This document shows positions 34,917 to 43,320 of a stretch of 47,531 bases of DNA, in pieces. A program made the translations under genes and the position numbers. Source of the stretch: an uncultured Erysipelotrichaceae bacterium (GTDB lineage: Bacteria > Bacillota_I > Bacilli_A > RFN20 > CAG-826); contig CADBNT010000082.1 in assembly GCA_902796125.1 (NCBI GenBank), forward strand, positions 1-47,531. Direction: 5' to 3'. Within the stretch, counting starts at the first letter, position 1, and each line of letters opens with the position of its first letter. The notes below the pieces were generated by a model. The model saw only the letters and a list, made by a program, of their open reading frames with translations, searched no databases and was not told where the DNA came from.

Positions 34917-35756
34917 ATGTTTAAAAGAGTTATTTGCCCAAATTGTGGATCAAAAGTCGATGACGCTAAATACACTTGTCCAAATTGTGGACATAAATTT
35001 GAGAATAATAAGAAAAATCGCGCTTTAACTTTAATCCCGTTTTGGAGACAATTAATTGTTTTTCTTGTCGGTTTCCTTTTCTTCCAAGGATTTGCCTATG
35101 TCTTTTCCTATATTATTAGCTCTGCTGCTTTAGCAGAATATGGGCAAGGAACCTATGCATATTATAGTTTTATCTTCTCAATTAAGCGTTCTGCTTTAAT
35201 TAATTTCACATCCTATTTTGTTATATTTGGAATTCTAACTGGAATATTGATTTTAGACGCTCATGATTTATTAAAATCATTCAAAGGTTGGAGACCAATT
35301 GTAGCGGGCCTAATCGGACTAGGCGCAATTCTTGTCTTTAATATGATTTATAACAGCATCTTATCTCTTACTGGTTTAGTCATTAGAGATAATGCGAATG
35401 AAAATAGTATCAACTCCATCGTCTATCAATATCCTTTATTGTCTTTACTTGTCTTTGGTTTTATTGGACCAATATGTGAAGAATTAACTTATCGAGTTGG
35501 ACTATTCTCCTTCTTCTCTAGAATCCATAAAGTTATAGCGTATGTTTTAACAATCATCATCTTTGCGTTTATCCACTTCGATTTTGGTTCATCAACAATC
35601 ATAAATGAATTGCTCAATATGCCATTATATGGTTTTGCAGCCTTTGTTTTCTCTTATTTATATGACCATTATGGCTTTGCAGGAAGCGTGTACGCTCACG
35701 TGTCAAATAACCTACTTTCTATCGGTACAGCTATCATAGGAAATATCAGCAAATGA
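34917..35756 (+). CDS. Zinc-ribbon CPBP-family intramembrane metalloprotease
   Basis: 279 residues. N-terminal zinc ribbon with CPNC and CPNC knuckles (Cys7, 10, 21, 24), then about seven or eight membrane segments. CPBP/Abi motifs: EELTYR (188-193, the EExxxR motif), FAFIH (216-220, FxxxH) and HVSNN (261-265). The catalytic set is complete, so it should be an active Rce1-like protease; some family members act in bacteriocin self-immunity or protein sorting, and the substrate here is unknown. It ends in TGA within an ATGA that starts the next gene. Confidence 0.9.
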   Translation: MFKRVICPNCGSKVDDAKYTCPNCGHKFENNKKNRALTLIPFWRQLIVFLVGFLFFQGFAYVFSYIISSAALAEYGQGTYAYYSFIFSIKRSALINFTSYFVIFGILTGILILDAHDLLKSFKGWRPIVAGLIGLGAILVFNMIYNSILSLTGLVIRDNANENSINSIVYQYPLLSLLVFGFIGPICEELTYRVGLFSFFSRIHKVIAYVLTIIIFAFIHFDFGSSTIINELLNMPLYGFAAFVFSYLYDHYGFAGSVYAHVSNNLLSIGTAIIGNISK

Positions 35757-36604
35757 GTAAGCATTATTCATGGCAAATACTTAATGGCTTTTATCTAAAG
35801 ATAATTGCTTTTATTTTAATGACCTTCGATCACATTGGAGTGTTCATGGAAATGTATGGGAATTCTCTTGAAGTTGCCCATATTTTTAGAATCATCGGAA
35901 GACTAGCTTTTCCTTTATTCATTTTCTTAATGGTTGAAGGTGTTAGACATACCAAAAACTATGGCAAATACGCGCTTAGACTTGGCATTGTGGCTGTAGC
36001 AGTTTTAATTGCTGAAGTTGTCATCCACTACTGCTTTATGGAAATGAATGCGTATTCACCTTTACTCGATTTATTAGCCTGTTCGTGTGTCTTATATTTA
36101 CTTAAACGAAAAGACAAATGGACGTGGCTAGTCATTCTTCCACTTGCGTATATTGGCTTATCATTCACTGCAGATGTCTTAGAAAACATAAATAATATCA
36201 CCATTCATTGGCTGCCTTTCTATCTAAGAGCAGGTTATTCAATTTTAGGCTTACTACTTTCCATTACGTTTTATTATTCTAATCATCTCGCAAGAATATT
36301 CCTTAACTCCTCTGATTCAACAAAAGCATTCACTGACACCGAAGTAGAAAGAAATGTTACAAACATTCTTTCAGCCTTCTTCCTATTTGTGGTTTCTTTA
36401 GGAATGTATCTACTTTCATTCGTGAATGGATGTGACCTCTACTATGGAGGAATTATTATGTGGGGAATACTTTCTGGTGCATTCTTTGTGCTTTATAACG
36501 GTACTCGTGGTTATAATAAGACATGGTTTCAATATGGAAGCTATTTATATTTCCCGCTTCATATTGTGATCTTGTTTGTAATATTTATGATAATAAATAG
36601 ATAG
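35753..36604 (+). CDS. TraX-like multi-pass membrane protein
   Basis: 283 residues with about seven to eight membrane segments. The N-terminus (LKIIAFILMTFDHIGVF) and FRIIGRLAFPLFIFLMVEGVRHTKN match the TraX family, whose founder N-acetylates F-pilin. In chromosomes of Firmicutes these proteins are thought to be membrane acyltransferases with unknown targets. Translationally coupled to the CPBP protease gene (ATGA). Confidence 0.85.
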   Translation: MSKHYSWQILNGFYLKIIAFILMTFDHIGVFMEMYGNSLEVAHIFRIIGRLAFPLFIFLMVEGVRHTKNYGKYALRLGIVAVAVLIAEVVIHYCFMEMNAYSPLLDLLACSCVLYLLKRKDKWTWLVILPLAYIGLSFTADVLENINNITIHWLPFYLRAGYSILGLLLSITFYYSNHLARIFLNSSDSTKAFTDTEVERNVTNILSAFFLFVVSLGMYLLSFVNGCDLYYGGIIMWGILSGAFFVLYNGTRGYNKTWFQYGSYLYFPLHIVILFVIFMIINR

Positions 36605-36614
36605 GAGAAAAAAT

Positions 36615-36914
36615 ATGCTTAAACACTTAGAAAAACTTGAAGACTTTGACAAAATCATCGCTGGTCCAGCCGTCTTAGTAGACTTCTACGCTGATTGGTG
36701 TGGCCCATGCCAAATGCTCGCTCCAAATTTAGAAGCTCTTTCCAAAGAAAGCAACGTTGAAATTTTAAAGGTTGATGTTGATGAATTTGGTGACATCGCC
36801 CAAAAGCTTCGCGTCATGAATATCCCAACCTTAATGTTCTTTAAAGAAGGCAAGCTTGTTAAAAGAGAAATGGGCTATATACCAATCGAAAGATTAAGAG
36901 AATTAATTAAGTAA
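36615..36914 (+). CDS. trxA: Thioredoxin
   Basis: 99 residues, complete thioredoxin fold with the WCGPC active site at about 28-32 (DFYADWCGPCQM), and the cis-Pro in MNIPTLMFFKEGK. A ribosome binding site AGGAG lies 9 nt before the ATG, 10 nt after the TraX-like gene. Cytoplasmic disulfide reductase. No thioredoxin reductase gene is in the window. Confidence 0.96.
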   Translation: MLKHLEKLEDFDKIIAGPAVLVDFYADWCGPCQMLAPNLEALSKESNVEILKVDVDEFGDIAQKLRVMNIPTLMFFKEGKLVKREMGYIPIERLRELIK

Positions 36915-36943
36915 AAGTTTAACTTTTCTACACGAAATAGTTG

Positions 36944-36952
36944 TGTTATCAT
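36944..36952 (+). promoter_or_regulatory. Extended -10 before the tRNA-Asp/tRNA-Gly unit
   Basis: TGTTATCAT (TGn plus TATCAT) starts 22 nt upstream of tRNA-Asp. No clear -35 at 17 nt. Confidence 0.45.
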
Positions 36953-36965
36953 TTAACTCGCTAAC

Positions 36966-37040
36966 GGATCATTGGTCTATCGGCTATGATGCCTCCCTGT
37001 CACGGAGGCGAGACGAGTTCGACTCTCGTATGATCCGCCA
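36966..37040 (+). tRNA. tRNA-Asp (GTC)
   Basis: 75 nt including an encoded CCA. Acceptor GGATCAT / ATGATCC, discriminator G73 as in tRNA-Asp, anticodon stem CCTCC / GGAGG enclosing CTGTCAC (anticodon GTC), and T-arm CGAG-TTCGACT-CTCG. Confidence 0.95.
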
Positions 37041-37043
37041 GCT

Positions 37044-37117
37044 GCAGGCGTAGTTCAGTGGTAGAACATCAGCCTTCCAAGCTGATTATGCGGGTTCGAT
37101 TCCCGTCGCCTGCTCCA
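37044..37117 (+). tRNA. tRNA-Gly (TCC)
   Basis: 74 nt including CCA. Acceptor GCAGGCG / CGCCTGC, discriminator T, anticodon stem TCAGC / GCTGA enclosing CTTCCAA (anticodon TCC), and T-arm CGGG-TTCGATT-CCCG. It begins only 3 nt after tRNA-Asp, so the two are processed from one transcript. Confidence 0.96.
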
Positions 37118-37129
37118 GATGATATAAAT

Positions 37130-37153
37130 ACAGTAGCTTTGCTACTGTTTTTT
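37130..37153 (+). terminator. Terminator of the tRNA-Asp/tRNA-Gly unit
   Basis: Perfect stem ACAGTAGC / GCTACTGT with loop TTT, followed by six T's. Confidence 0.9.
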
Positions 37154-37239
37154 ATTACTAAAGACGCAATTAACTAGTGCCATATGTTAAACATCAATTT
37201 ATTGAAATAGCGAATATACTTAATCTTAAAATACGTGAG

Positions 37240-37248
37240 TGATATAAT
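37240..37248 (+). promoter_or_regulatory. Extended -10 of the near-leaderless antiporter promoter
   Basis: TGATATAAT (consensus hexamer with TGn) ends 9 nt before the ATG at 37258. No Shine-Dalgarno sequence; expected 5' UTR 0-3 nt. Confidence 0.65.
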
Positions 37249-37257
37249 GATTTCAAT

Positions 37258-38289
37258 ATGTGGGAACAACCTGTATCACTTATTTGCTACCTAGTAGTCG
37301 CTGCACTGGTAGTTTTTTTATCAATTAAGCTTTCTGATTTCGTTGATCTTCTCGATAAGAAGACAAATATAAGCGGAGCGTTTTTAGGTGGTATCTTGCT
37401 CGCTGCAGTTACTTCCCTACCAGAGTTATTTACTTCAATAACCGCCACTACTCTTATTGGCAACAATAAATATGTTCTAGGAAATATCCTAGGAAGTGAT
37501 TTATTTAATATAACTTTGTTTGCGATTATTTATATTGTTTTCTTTACAAAACTTGCGACATCAAAAGTAGGAAAATACCATTTACTTTCGCTTCTATTTA
37601 TAGGAGTGCTTTATGCTACAACTACAGTCGCCGGCTTTGTCTTTAACTTTAATAATATTCTTTGGGGTTGGTTTAACCCACTTTCTATTCTAATTGTTGC
37701 TATATATGTTTTAGCGGTTATTAAGACTCCTAAAACCGAAGAAGCAGAAGATAAAGAAACTAACAGTAAATTAACTGTTAAACAAATTGTTGTTTTATTT
37801 ATTCTTTTCTCACTTCTCCTTATAGGAGCATCTATTGGAATTACTTATTTGACTGACTGGGTTGTTAGATCATTTAACATGGGTTCAACATTAGGTGGAG
37901 CCTTATTCCTTGGTGTTGCTACTTCCCTTCCAGAAATGACCGCGACAATTACCCTTTGCCATAAGAAGAACTTCAACGCTGCCTATGGCAATATCCTTGG
38001 TAGCTGCGTCTTTAACTTCATTATCTTAGCCTTCGCGGATGTCTTATCATTTAGAGCAGGGCCTTTATATAACTTCGACCAATCAGCCTTCTTACTTTTA
38101 ATTGCAAGCGCATTATCAATTCTCATCGCTGTTATCTCAATTCTTCTCACAATTAAAGGTCTTAAGAACAATCTTGCTTATAGAATCTTATTCATTGCCT
38201 TTGGAGTTATTCTCCTTGCCTCATATATTTCATATGTTGTTTTATCCACGATTGATTTAGGATTTAACTTCGCACCATTTATTGTCTAA
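37258..38289 (+). CDS. Sodium/calcium-type antiporter (CaCA family, YrbG-like)
   Basis: 343 residues with about ten membrane helices in two inverted halves. Each half has an alpha-repeat: GGILLAAVTSLPELFTSITA with GNILGSDLFN in the first, and GALFLGVATSLPEMTATITL with GNILGSCVFN in the second. The Glu of each SLPE motif is the cation ligand in this family. A hydrophilic linker (TPKTEEAEDKETNSK) separates the halves. Ion specificity (Na+ or H+ against Ca2+) cannot be read directly. The next gene, rdgB, starts 2 nt later. Confidence 0.92.
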   Translation: MWEQPVSLICYLVVAALVVFLSIKLSDFVDLLDKKTNISGAFLGGILLAAVTSLPELFTSITATTLIGNNKYVLGNILGSDLFNITLFAIIYIVFFTKLATSKVGKYHLLSLLFIGVLYATTTVAGFVFNFNNILWGWFNPLSILIVAIYVLAVIKTPKTEEAEDKETNSKLTVKQIVVLFILFSLLLIGASIGITYLTDWVVRSFNMGSTLGGALFLGVATSLPEMTATITLCHKKNFNAAYGNILGSCVFNFIILAFADVLSFRAGPLYNFDQSAFLLLIASALSILIAVISILLTIKGLKNNLAYRILFIAFGVILLASYISYVVLSTIDLGFNFAPFIV

Positions 38290-38291
38290 TT

Positions 38292-38885
38292 ATGTTTGAT
38301 TTACTTGTCGCCACTAATAACGCTCATAAAATTCATGAATATGAAGAAATGTTCAAAGACTTTAACATTAAAGTTCATTCTCCAAAAGAATTAGGTATTC
38401 ATGAAGATCCAAATGAAGATGGAGATTCTTATGAGGCTAACTCGCTTATTAAAGCCGCTGCTTTAGCAAAGCACACCAAAATGGCTGTAATCGCCGATGA
38501 TTCAGGATTAAACGTAGTTGCCTTAAATAACTTCCCTGGAATTCATTCATCTAGATTTGCATCTTCTTTAGGTGGAAACGCAGTCGCAAATCTTGAACTT
38601 ATTAAAAAGCTTGAACCTTATAAAGATAAAAGCGCCTTCTTTGCCTGCGTTATTACTTTAATGAATGTTGAAGATAAACCAGTTCAATTTAAAGGAATAT
38701 GTAAAGGCTATATCTTAGATAAGCCTCATGGTTCTGGTGGATTTGGTTATGATCCAATCTTCTTCTCTAACGAGGCTAACATGCCTTTTGGAGAAGCACC
38801 TGAAGAAATAAAAAATAAGTTTTCACATCGTGCTTTAGCACTTCAAAAACTTATCGCTTATCTTAAAGATAAAAAACTTATATAG
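38292..38885 (+). CDS. rdgB: XTP/dITP diphosphatase (RdgB/HAM1)
   Basis: 197 residues. Cleans non-canonical purine nucleotides (XTP, ITP, dITP) from the pool. N-terminal ATNNAHKIHEYEE, then DPNEDGDSYEANSLIKA, VIADDSGLNV (metal Asp), FPGIHSSRFA, and the C-terminal GSGGFGYDPIFF and SHRALALQKL motifs are all family hallmarks. It starts 2 nt after the antiporter gene, so it is co-transcribed, and overlaps the converging TPR gene by 8 nt. Confidence 0.97.
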   Translation: MFDLLVATNNAHKIHEYEEMFKDFNIKVHSPKELGIHEDPNEDGDSYEANSLIKAAALAKHTKMAVIADDSGLNVVALNNFPGIHSSRFASSLGGNAVANLELIKKLEPYKDKSAFFACVITLMNVEDKPVQFKGICKGYILDKPHGSGGFGYDPIFFSNEANMPFGEAPEEIKNKFSHRALALQKLIAYLKDKKLI

Positions 38886-39792
38886 TTAGTTTCTTCTTAT
38901 AGTGGCTTCTAATCGCCGAGAAGATGATAAATAGGACTAAGCCAAGTCCAGATACACTTACTCCGATAACCGCGTAATTCCTCATCGCAAAGATAAGAAT
39001 TATACCCACTACCAAAATTAAAAAAGAGATGATAGACCACACGACCATGTGGTTTTTTCTTTTATAGATCTTACGGTTATCTTTAAAGACTCTATCTTCA
39101 ATAGAAGTTTCTTCGCTTAGACTATCAAGTGACTTACTTGGATGACCCATCACTTTATAATCTTTTTCAAGTTGAGTATTTAAAATCGATATTTGTTTAT
39201 CTAGTTCTCCTAAAGTAATATTTGAATCAGCGGGATAACGACGCTTCCCATAATACTTTTCTTTAAGGAATACTTTGTATTCGAGAATATCTTTTAAAGC
39301 ATCTTCATAAAGCTTTTTGCCTTTTTCTTCATAGAAATATCCGCCTTCCATAAGACGGTTTTCCAAAGAAAGTTTATATTTGTCTAAACTACTTACGACT
39401 TCTTGAAGGAATTTCACTATTGAATCGATGTTATATTTATTAACTTCGATATAATCTTTCGCGTTTTTAAGAACTTCTAATGATTCTTTTAAATGCGATT
39501 CTCTAATGGTAGAAGTTAGAAGAGTTGCCAAAGCAAGTCCATGAACAGCGCTTAGTTCGCTTGGATTAAGCTCCACTACTTTTTTAAATGATTCAATCGC
39601 TTTTTCATAATCAGTTTGATTATATAAAGCAACAACACCTAAATTGTAATAACGGAAAATGAGGAGATTGTAATACTTTTCTCCTTGAAGAACGTTGATT
39701 GGTTTAGAACACTTAGGGCAATAAACCATCTCTTGTTCGTCATCTATTTCAATTATTTCTCCGCATACGGAGCAAACGATTTTCTTTTTCAT
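38878..39792 (-). CDS. Zinc-ribbon, TPR and C-terminal two-TM protein
   Basis: 304 residues, no named family. An N-terminal zinc ribbon (CSVCGEII and CPKCSKPI) is followed by a TPR-like helical region (about 45-125; YNLGVVALYNQTDYEKAIESFKKVVELNP is a clear TPR unit), a longer helical segment (130-230), and two hydrophobic helices at about 253-275 and 278-298 near the C-terminus. Likely a tail-anchored scaffold facing the cytoplasm. It overlaps the YhhN gene by 4 nt upstream and converges on rdgB. Confidence 0.72.
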   Translation of the reverse strand: MKKKIVCSVCGEIIEIDDEQEMVYCPKCSKPINVLQGEKYYNLLIFRYYNLGVVALYNQTDYEKAIESFKKVVELNPSELSAVHGLALATLLTSTIRESHLKESLEVLKNAKDYIEVNKYNIDSIVKFLQEVVSSLDKYKLSLENRLMEGGYFYEEKGKKLYEDALKDILEYKVFLKEKYYGKRRYPADSNITLGELDKQISILNTQLEKDYKVMGHPSKSLDSLSEETSIEDRVFKDNRKIYKRKNHMVVWSIISFLILVVGIILIFAMRNYAVIGVSVSGLGLVLFIIFSAIRSHYKKKLTI

Positions 39793-40490
39793 AATCCTAA
39801 AGCAATATAAGTTAAGACATATCCTAATGCAATTAATAATTGCGCAACAAGATATGTCGACATGATATAGACGTGTTTTCTTCTAACTTCTTTAACATAT
39901 TTGAAAATGATAATTAATGTGTCAGAAATAATAAAGAAGACATAACCAATAATACCTAAGTATACGAATTGACCAACTAGAGCGATTGCATACGCAAAAG
40001 AAGGAATAAGTAAATATAAGGCTGAATAATAAACCGACATTCCTAAACCTTCTAATGTTGATTTAGCAATCTTTCTAAAATAGAAGATAAAGCCAACTAC
40101 ATAAACAACTAGGTAAGTTAAAACAACAATTACCACCACCATTGCAGGTACATTCATATTGCAAAGTACTAAAAGTACTTCGAATGTGTTTAATAGGTGA
40201 CAAGCAAGGAAGAAAAACGCCCCACACGCAAAAGCTTTTTTAGAGGGAATAGCGACTAAAATATCACCTATCCAAGCTGTAATAAGAGCAACATACACTA
40301 AAGGGTGAGTTGGAATAGAAACAATTACGAAAACAGTAAGTAAAGGAATAAGAAAAGCTTTCTCATATCTTCTAGCAATTTCTTTTTCTAAGGCTGCTAA
40401 AACAATCTGAACAATACTTGCTAAGATAAATAAACCAAGAAAAACATATCCAACGACCGGAATGCTTTCTAGGATATTAGTAAAGTTCAT
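39789..40490 (-). CDS. YhhN/TMEM86-family membrane protein (lysoplasmalogenase-like)
   Basis: 233 residues with eight hydrophobic segments. ALITAWIGDILVAI and FFLACHLLNTFEV carry the Asp and His pattern of the family, and FFIISDTLIIIFKY with IMSTYLVAQLLIALGYV matches the conserved 'SD ... YxxAQ' ending. TMEM86 members hydrolyse lysoplasmalogen; the bacterial role is less clear. No Shine-Dalgarno sequence; promoter at 40497-40525 with 6 nt between the -10 and the ATG. Confidence 0.82.
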   Translation of the reverse strand: MNFTNILESIPVVGYVFLGLFILASIVQIVLAALEKEIARRYEKAFLIPLLTVFVIVSIPTHPLVYVALITAWIGDILVAIPSKKAFACGAFFFLACHLLNTFEVLLVLCNMNVPAMVVVIVVLTYLVVYVVGFIFYFRKIAKSTLEGLGMSVYYSALYLLIPSFAYAIALVGQFVYLGIIGYVFFIISDTLIIIFKYVKEVRRKHVYIMSTYLVAQLLIALGYVLTYIALGL

Positions 40491-40496
40491 ACATAA

Positions 40497-40525
40497 AGTA
40501 TGGTTCTTTTTTCAAAAATCTTCAA
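40497..40525 (-). promoter_or_regulatory. Leaderless promoter of the YhhN-TPR gene pair
   Basis: Minus strand: TTGAAG (40520-40525), a 17-nt spacer, CATACT (40497-40502), 6 nt, then ATG at 40490. Neither hexamer is a strong match, but both spacings are ideal. Confidence 0.5.
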
Positions 40526-40553
40526 CTGTTGTTGTAGATAAAAAAATATTTAA

Positions 40554-40562
40554 TGATATAAT
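40554..40562 (+). promoter_or_regulatory. tRNA-Ser promoter, extended -10
   Basis: TGATATAAT, consensus extended -10, 12 nt before the first base of tRNA-Ser. A TTGTAG -35 candidate lies 19 nt upstream of the hexamer. Confidence 0.7.
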
Positions 40563-40573
40563 ACTTACTGTTT

Positions 40574-40664
40574 GGAGCAGTACCCAAGAGGCTCAAGGGG
40601 ACGGTTTGCTAAACCGTTAGATCGGGTTACCGGTGCGAGGGTTCGAACCCCTCCTGCTCCGCCA
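40574..40664 (+). tRNA. tRNA-Ser (GCT)
   Basis: 91 nt including CCA. Acceptor GGAGCAG / CTGCTCC, discriminator G, anticodon arm ACGGT / ACCGT enclosing TTGCTAA (anticodon GCT, reads AGC/AGT), a long class II variable arm, and T-arm GAGG-GTTCGAA-CCCCTC. Confidence 0.97.
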
Positions 40665-40674
40665 TTAAGAATAA

Positions 40675-40711
40675 AAAGCCCTGAATCTAACGTGACTCAG
40701 GGTTTTATTTT
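40675..40711. terminator. Terminator of tRNA-Ser, also serving the HAD lipoprotein gene
   Basis: Stem AAAGCCCTGA / TCAGGGTTTT (one G-U pair) with a 12-nt loop. A T-rich run follows on the plus strand, and five A's on the left flank give a T-tract on the minus strand. Confidence 0.8.
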
Positions 40712-40728
40712 ACTTTTAAATATAGAAA

Positions 40729-41775
40729 TTAATTGAAGACAAAGTCGACTTTTTCGACTCCATCGCCATAGATGGTTTTGAAGTCATTTTTCATAGAAAT
40801 AATATTGTAGTTATTTTCTTCCCAAGTGGCTTTTCTTTTCGCGGTCTCAACTAAATCAGCATGATCTCTTTGGTCATCGTCCGCGATGAGCATGAAGACT
40901 TCAGTTTTATATTCTTTGTTGCTCTTACAATAGTTATGCATTGCAGAGTCTCCACTACTATTGCCAAAAGATAAAACTGGAACTTTGCCAATTTCTTCTT
41001 CAATTTGTTTAACTTTGTTAGTTTTTAAATTTTTGATAAGAAGATTATCGGTGCGAACAAGATATTCATCCTTGCTCATCGTATAATCAACGCCTTCTTC
41101 ATCACCTTGATTAGAAGCTTTAAGTTCAACATTCATTCCAATGACGCGATTTCTTTCAATACCAAGAGAATCTACTAAAGCGCGACAAATCCATCTATCT
41201 GAACCAGAAACAACGTAATATGTGAAGTTATTATCTTCTAGATAATCAAACACCTCTAACATTGGTTTATAAAAACTATCCGCATAAGTCATACCAGTAA
41301 AACCGTTTGGAGTATTTTTCGCATAGTCTTTAACGTATTTATCAAATTCAGCGATAGACATACCAGCATATGCTTTTGCAGCAGCGCGTGCATGCTTCAT
41401 ATCGAAGTGATCTGGTAATTTAACGCCATCACGAACAAAACTTCTAATATCGTTCGCTGCTTCCACTACATCAGGATCTTTCACGATGTAAGTTGGATCA
41501 TCAAGTCCGCGATATTCAAGCATGTTATATTCAAAGTAAGTTGGATAGAGTTCACCAATAAAAGTACCATCCATATCAAAAGTAGCAATTCTATCTTTGA
41601 TAGGAATAAAATTATCTGATTTTTCATTCGTGACGTCTTCAACATAATTTTTAAGAGTAGTTAAAGAGTCGCATTCATTCCATAAAGAGAAATGTTTCTT
41701 TTGAGAAGAACTACAAGCACTTAAAGAAATAAGGCTGGAGCAAGAAACGACTAAAAAGACTAATGTTTTTTTCAT
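40729..41775 (-). CDS. HAD-superfamily phosphatase lipoprotein
   Basis: 348 residues. Signal peptide with lipobox LSAC (Cys21), so the protein should be anchored on the outer face of the membrane. HAD motif I is FDMDGTFIG (nucleophile Asp67, acid/base Asp69), motif II is the Ser in YYVVSGSDRW, and motif IV is FGNSSGDSAM. A helical cap region lies between I and II. Resembles serine-phosphatase-like HAD enzymes. A ribosome binding site AAAGGAGA lies within the end of the NCS2 permease gene 3 nt upstream, so the two form an operon; removal of phosphate from exogenous nucleotides or other phosphoesters before uptake is a plausible inference. Confidence 0.85.
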   Translation of the reverse strand: MKKTLVFLVVSCSSLISLSACSSSQKKHFSLWNECDSLTTLKNYVEDVTNEKSDNFIPIKDRIATFDMDGTFIGELYPTYFEYNMLEYRGLDDPTYIVKDPDVVEAANDIRSFVRDGVKLPDHFDMKHARAAAKAYAGMSIAEFDKYVKDYAKNTPNGFTGMTYADSFYKPMLEVFDYLEDNNFTYYVVSGSDRWICRALVDSLGIERNRVIGMNVELKASNQGDEEGVDYTMSKDEYLVRTDNLLIKNLKTNKVKQIEEEIGKVPVLSFGNSSGDSAMHNYCKSNKEYKTEVFMLIADDDQRDHADLVETAKRKATWEENNYNIISMKNDFKTIYGDGVEKVDFVFN

Positions 41776-41777
41776 AA

Positions 41778-43235
41778 CTATTCTCCTTTATCATTAGCTT
41801 CTTCTTTTAGGTTATGCTTTTCGATAAACCCACATAAAGAATAAGTAAATAAACCAAGAATTAAAGCGAAGGCAATTGAAGTAACTTCAACCCATTCGAC
41901 CATGCCATATAAATCTGAACCATCAATTAGACCAAGTTGATATGGAATTCTTAAGCAAAGTCCACCAATACCCGCTACGAAAATAACAGATAAGGTGAAG
42001 ATATTTTTATTACTTTCAAAGTCAACATGCTTCAGCATGCGTAGACCACTAACAGCGATATAACCAAATAAGGCAAGACACATGCCGCCAACGATACAAG
42101 GCGGAATCGTTCTAAAAGCCGCGATTAAAGGCGTAAAGAATGACAAAGCAATGCAAGTAAAGGCTGTCGCAATAATCGTCCACGTAGAGGCGTTTTTAGT
42201 AATTGCAACGCAGCTAATCGCTTCGCCATATGTTGTATTTGGGCAAATACCAAACCAAGTTCCAAGTATTGAACCAACACCATCACCTAAAAGGGTGCGA
42301 TGTAAACCTGGTTCTCCGTTTATTAAATCTCTTTCAATAATTGTACTGAGATTTTTGTGATCAGCGATATGCTCAGAAAAGCCAACCAAAGAAATAGGAA
42401 CAAAGGCTAAAACAATTTGTAAGACGCTCATTCCATCTAACATAACTTCACCATTAACAATTTCACTAATGCCATCCACAAGAGCTAAACGTGGAAGAGA
42501 CAAAAAAGACTCAATCGATATTTCTTCAAAAATAGAAGTAATAGGTGAAAAATCAATAACTTGAATATATGTGTTTCCAGTCGCGTTGCCAATTAAAGTA
42601 AGCACTAGAGCAATTAAATAGCCACTACCAACGCCAATTAAAAATGGAAGCATGGAAATCGTTTTATTTCTATTTTGAATAGTGCATACAACAATAATGA
42701 AAAACGTAATTAGGCCAATTCCTAACCCAACGAGGTTATATGGATAAGTAATGCCTTCATAATCATTGAAGTAGTAATAACCATCTACTCTAATTAAGTC
42801 TGCTATAGCAGTAGCTGATAAACCTAAACCAATTAACGCGACAACTGGGCCAATAATGACTGGAGGGAAATATTTATCTATCCACTTTGTTCCAACTCTT
42901 TTAACTATCAAAGATAGAATGATATAAACTAAGCCAGTTAAAAACCCACCTAAAACAATGCCTAAAAATCCAGCATTCATATAAGTCATAGCTAAAGCGC
43001 CTATAAAAGCAAAATTAGATGAAAGTAAAACCGGACTTTTACGTTTAGTGATTATTTGATAGGCAAGTGTGCCGATACCACATCCTAAAATCGCGGATGC
43101 AATATGACTACTTAAACCAATGACTAAAGGAACTGTGATAGTCGCAGCAATATTGGCTAAAAGCTGTTGAATAACAGAGCTAATTAATTGCGATGGACGT
43201 GGTTTATCCTCCACGTTAACAATCATTTTTGCCAT
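41778..43235 (-). CDS. NCS2-family nucleobase permease (uracil/xanthine type)
   Basis: 485 residues with about 14 membrane segments. The NCS2 layout is clear: LLANIAATITVPLVIGL at the N-terminus, YFPPVIIGPVVALIGLGL, and ICPNTTYGEAISCVAITKNAST, the conserved substrate helix region. In UraA/XanQ that region reads P-x-TSYxEN, so substrate choice here is uncertain. Proton- or Na+-coupled base uptake is expected. No Shine-Dalgarno sequence; a TAGAAT lies 6 nt before the ATG. Its terminator-separated upstream neighbour is the MgtC-like gene. Confidence 0.88.
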   Translation of the reverse strand: MAKMIVNVEDKPRPSQLISSVIQQLLANIAATITVPLVIGLSSHIASAILGCGIGTLAYQIITKRKSPVLLSSNFAFIGALAMTYMNAGFLGIVLGGFLTGLVYIILSLIVKRVGTKWIDKYFPPVIIGPVVALIGLGLSATAIADLIRVDGYYYFNDYEGITYPYNLVGLGIGLITFFIIVVCTIQNRNKTISMLPFLIGVGSGYLIALVLTLIGNATGNTYIQVIDFSPITSIFEEISIESFLSLPRLALVDGISEIVNGEVMLDGMSVLQIVLAFVPISLVGFSEHIADHKNLSTIIERDLINGEPGLHRTLLGDGVGSILGTWFGICPNTTYGEAISCVAITKNASTWTIIATAFTCIALSFFTPLIAAFRTIPPCIVGGMCLALFGYIAVSGLRMLKHVDFESNKNIFTLSVIFVAGIGGLCLRIPYQLGLIDGSDLYGMVEWVEVTSIAFALILGLFTYSLCGFIEKHNLKEEANDKGE

Positions 43236-43241
43236 ACATCA

Positions 43242-43247
43242 ATTCTA
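43242..43247 (-). promoter_or_regulatory. -10 of the leaderless NCS2 permease promoter
   Basis: Minus strand TAGAAT followed by TGATGT (6 nt) and ATG at 43235. No strong -35 seen. Confidence 0.55.
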
Positions 43248-43275
43248 CTCAATTTTTAATATTTTAAAATAAAAT

Positions 43276-43302
43276 GTTTTGATGCAAGCACCAAAACAAA
43301 TT
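43276..43302 (-). terminator. Terminator of the MgtC-like gene
   Basis: Minus strand stem GTTTTGGTGC / GCATCAAAAC (one G-U pair) with a very short loop, followed by ATTTTATTTT. Confidence 0.72.
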
Positions 43303-43320
43303 ATTTAATTAAGATATTTC

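Noticed and set aside
36966-37153. tRNA genes as an integration (att) site with a mobile element
   Set aside because: No integrase, no direct repeat of the tRNA 3' ends and no foreign gene content nearby; flanking genes are ordinary chromosomal genes.
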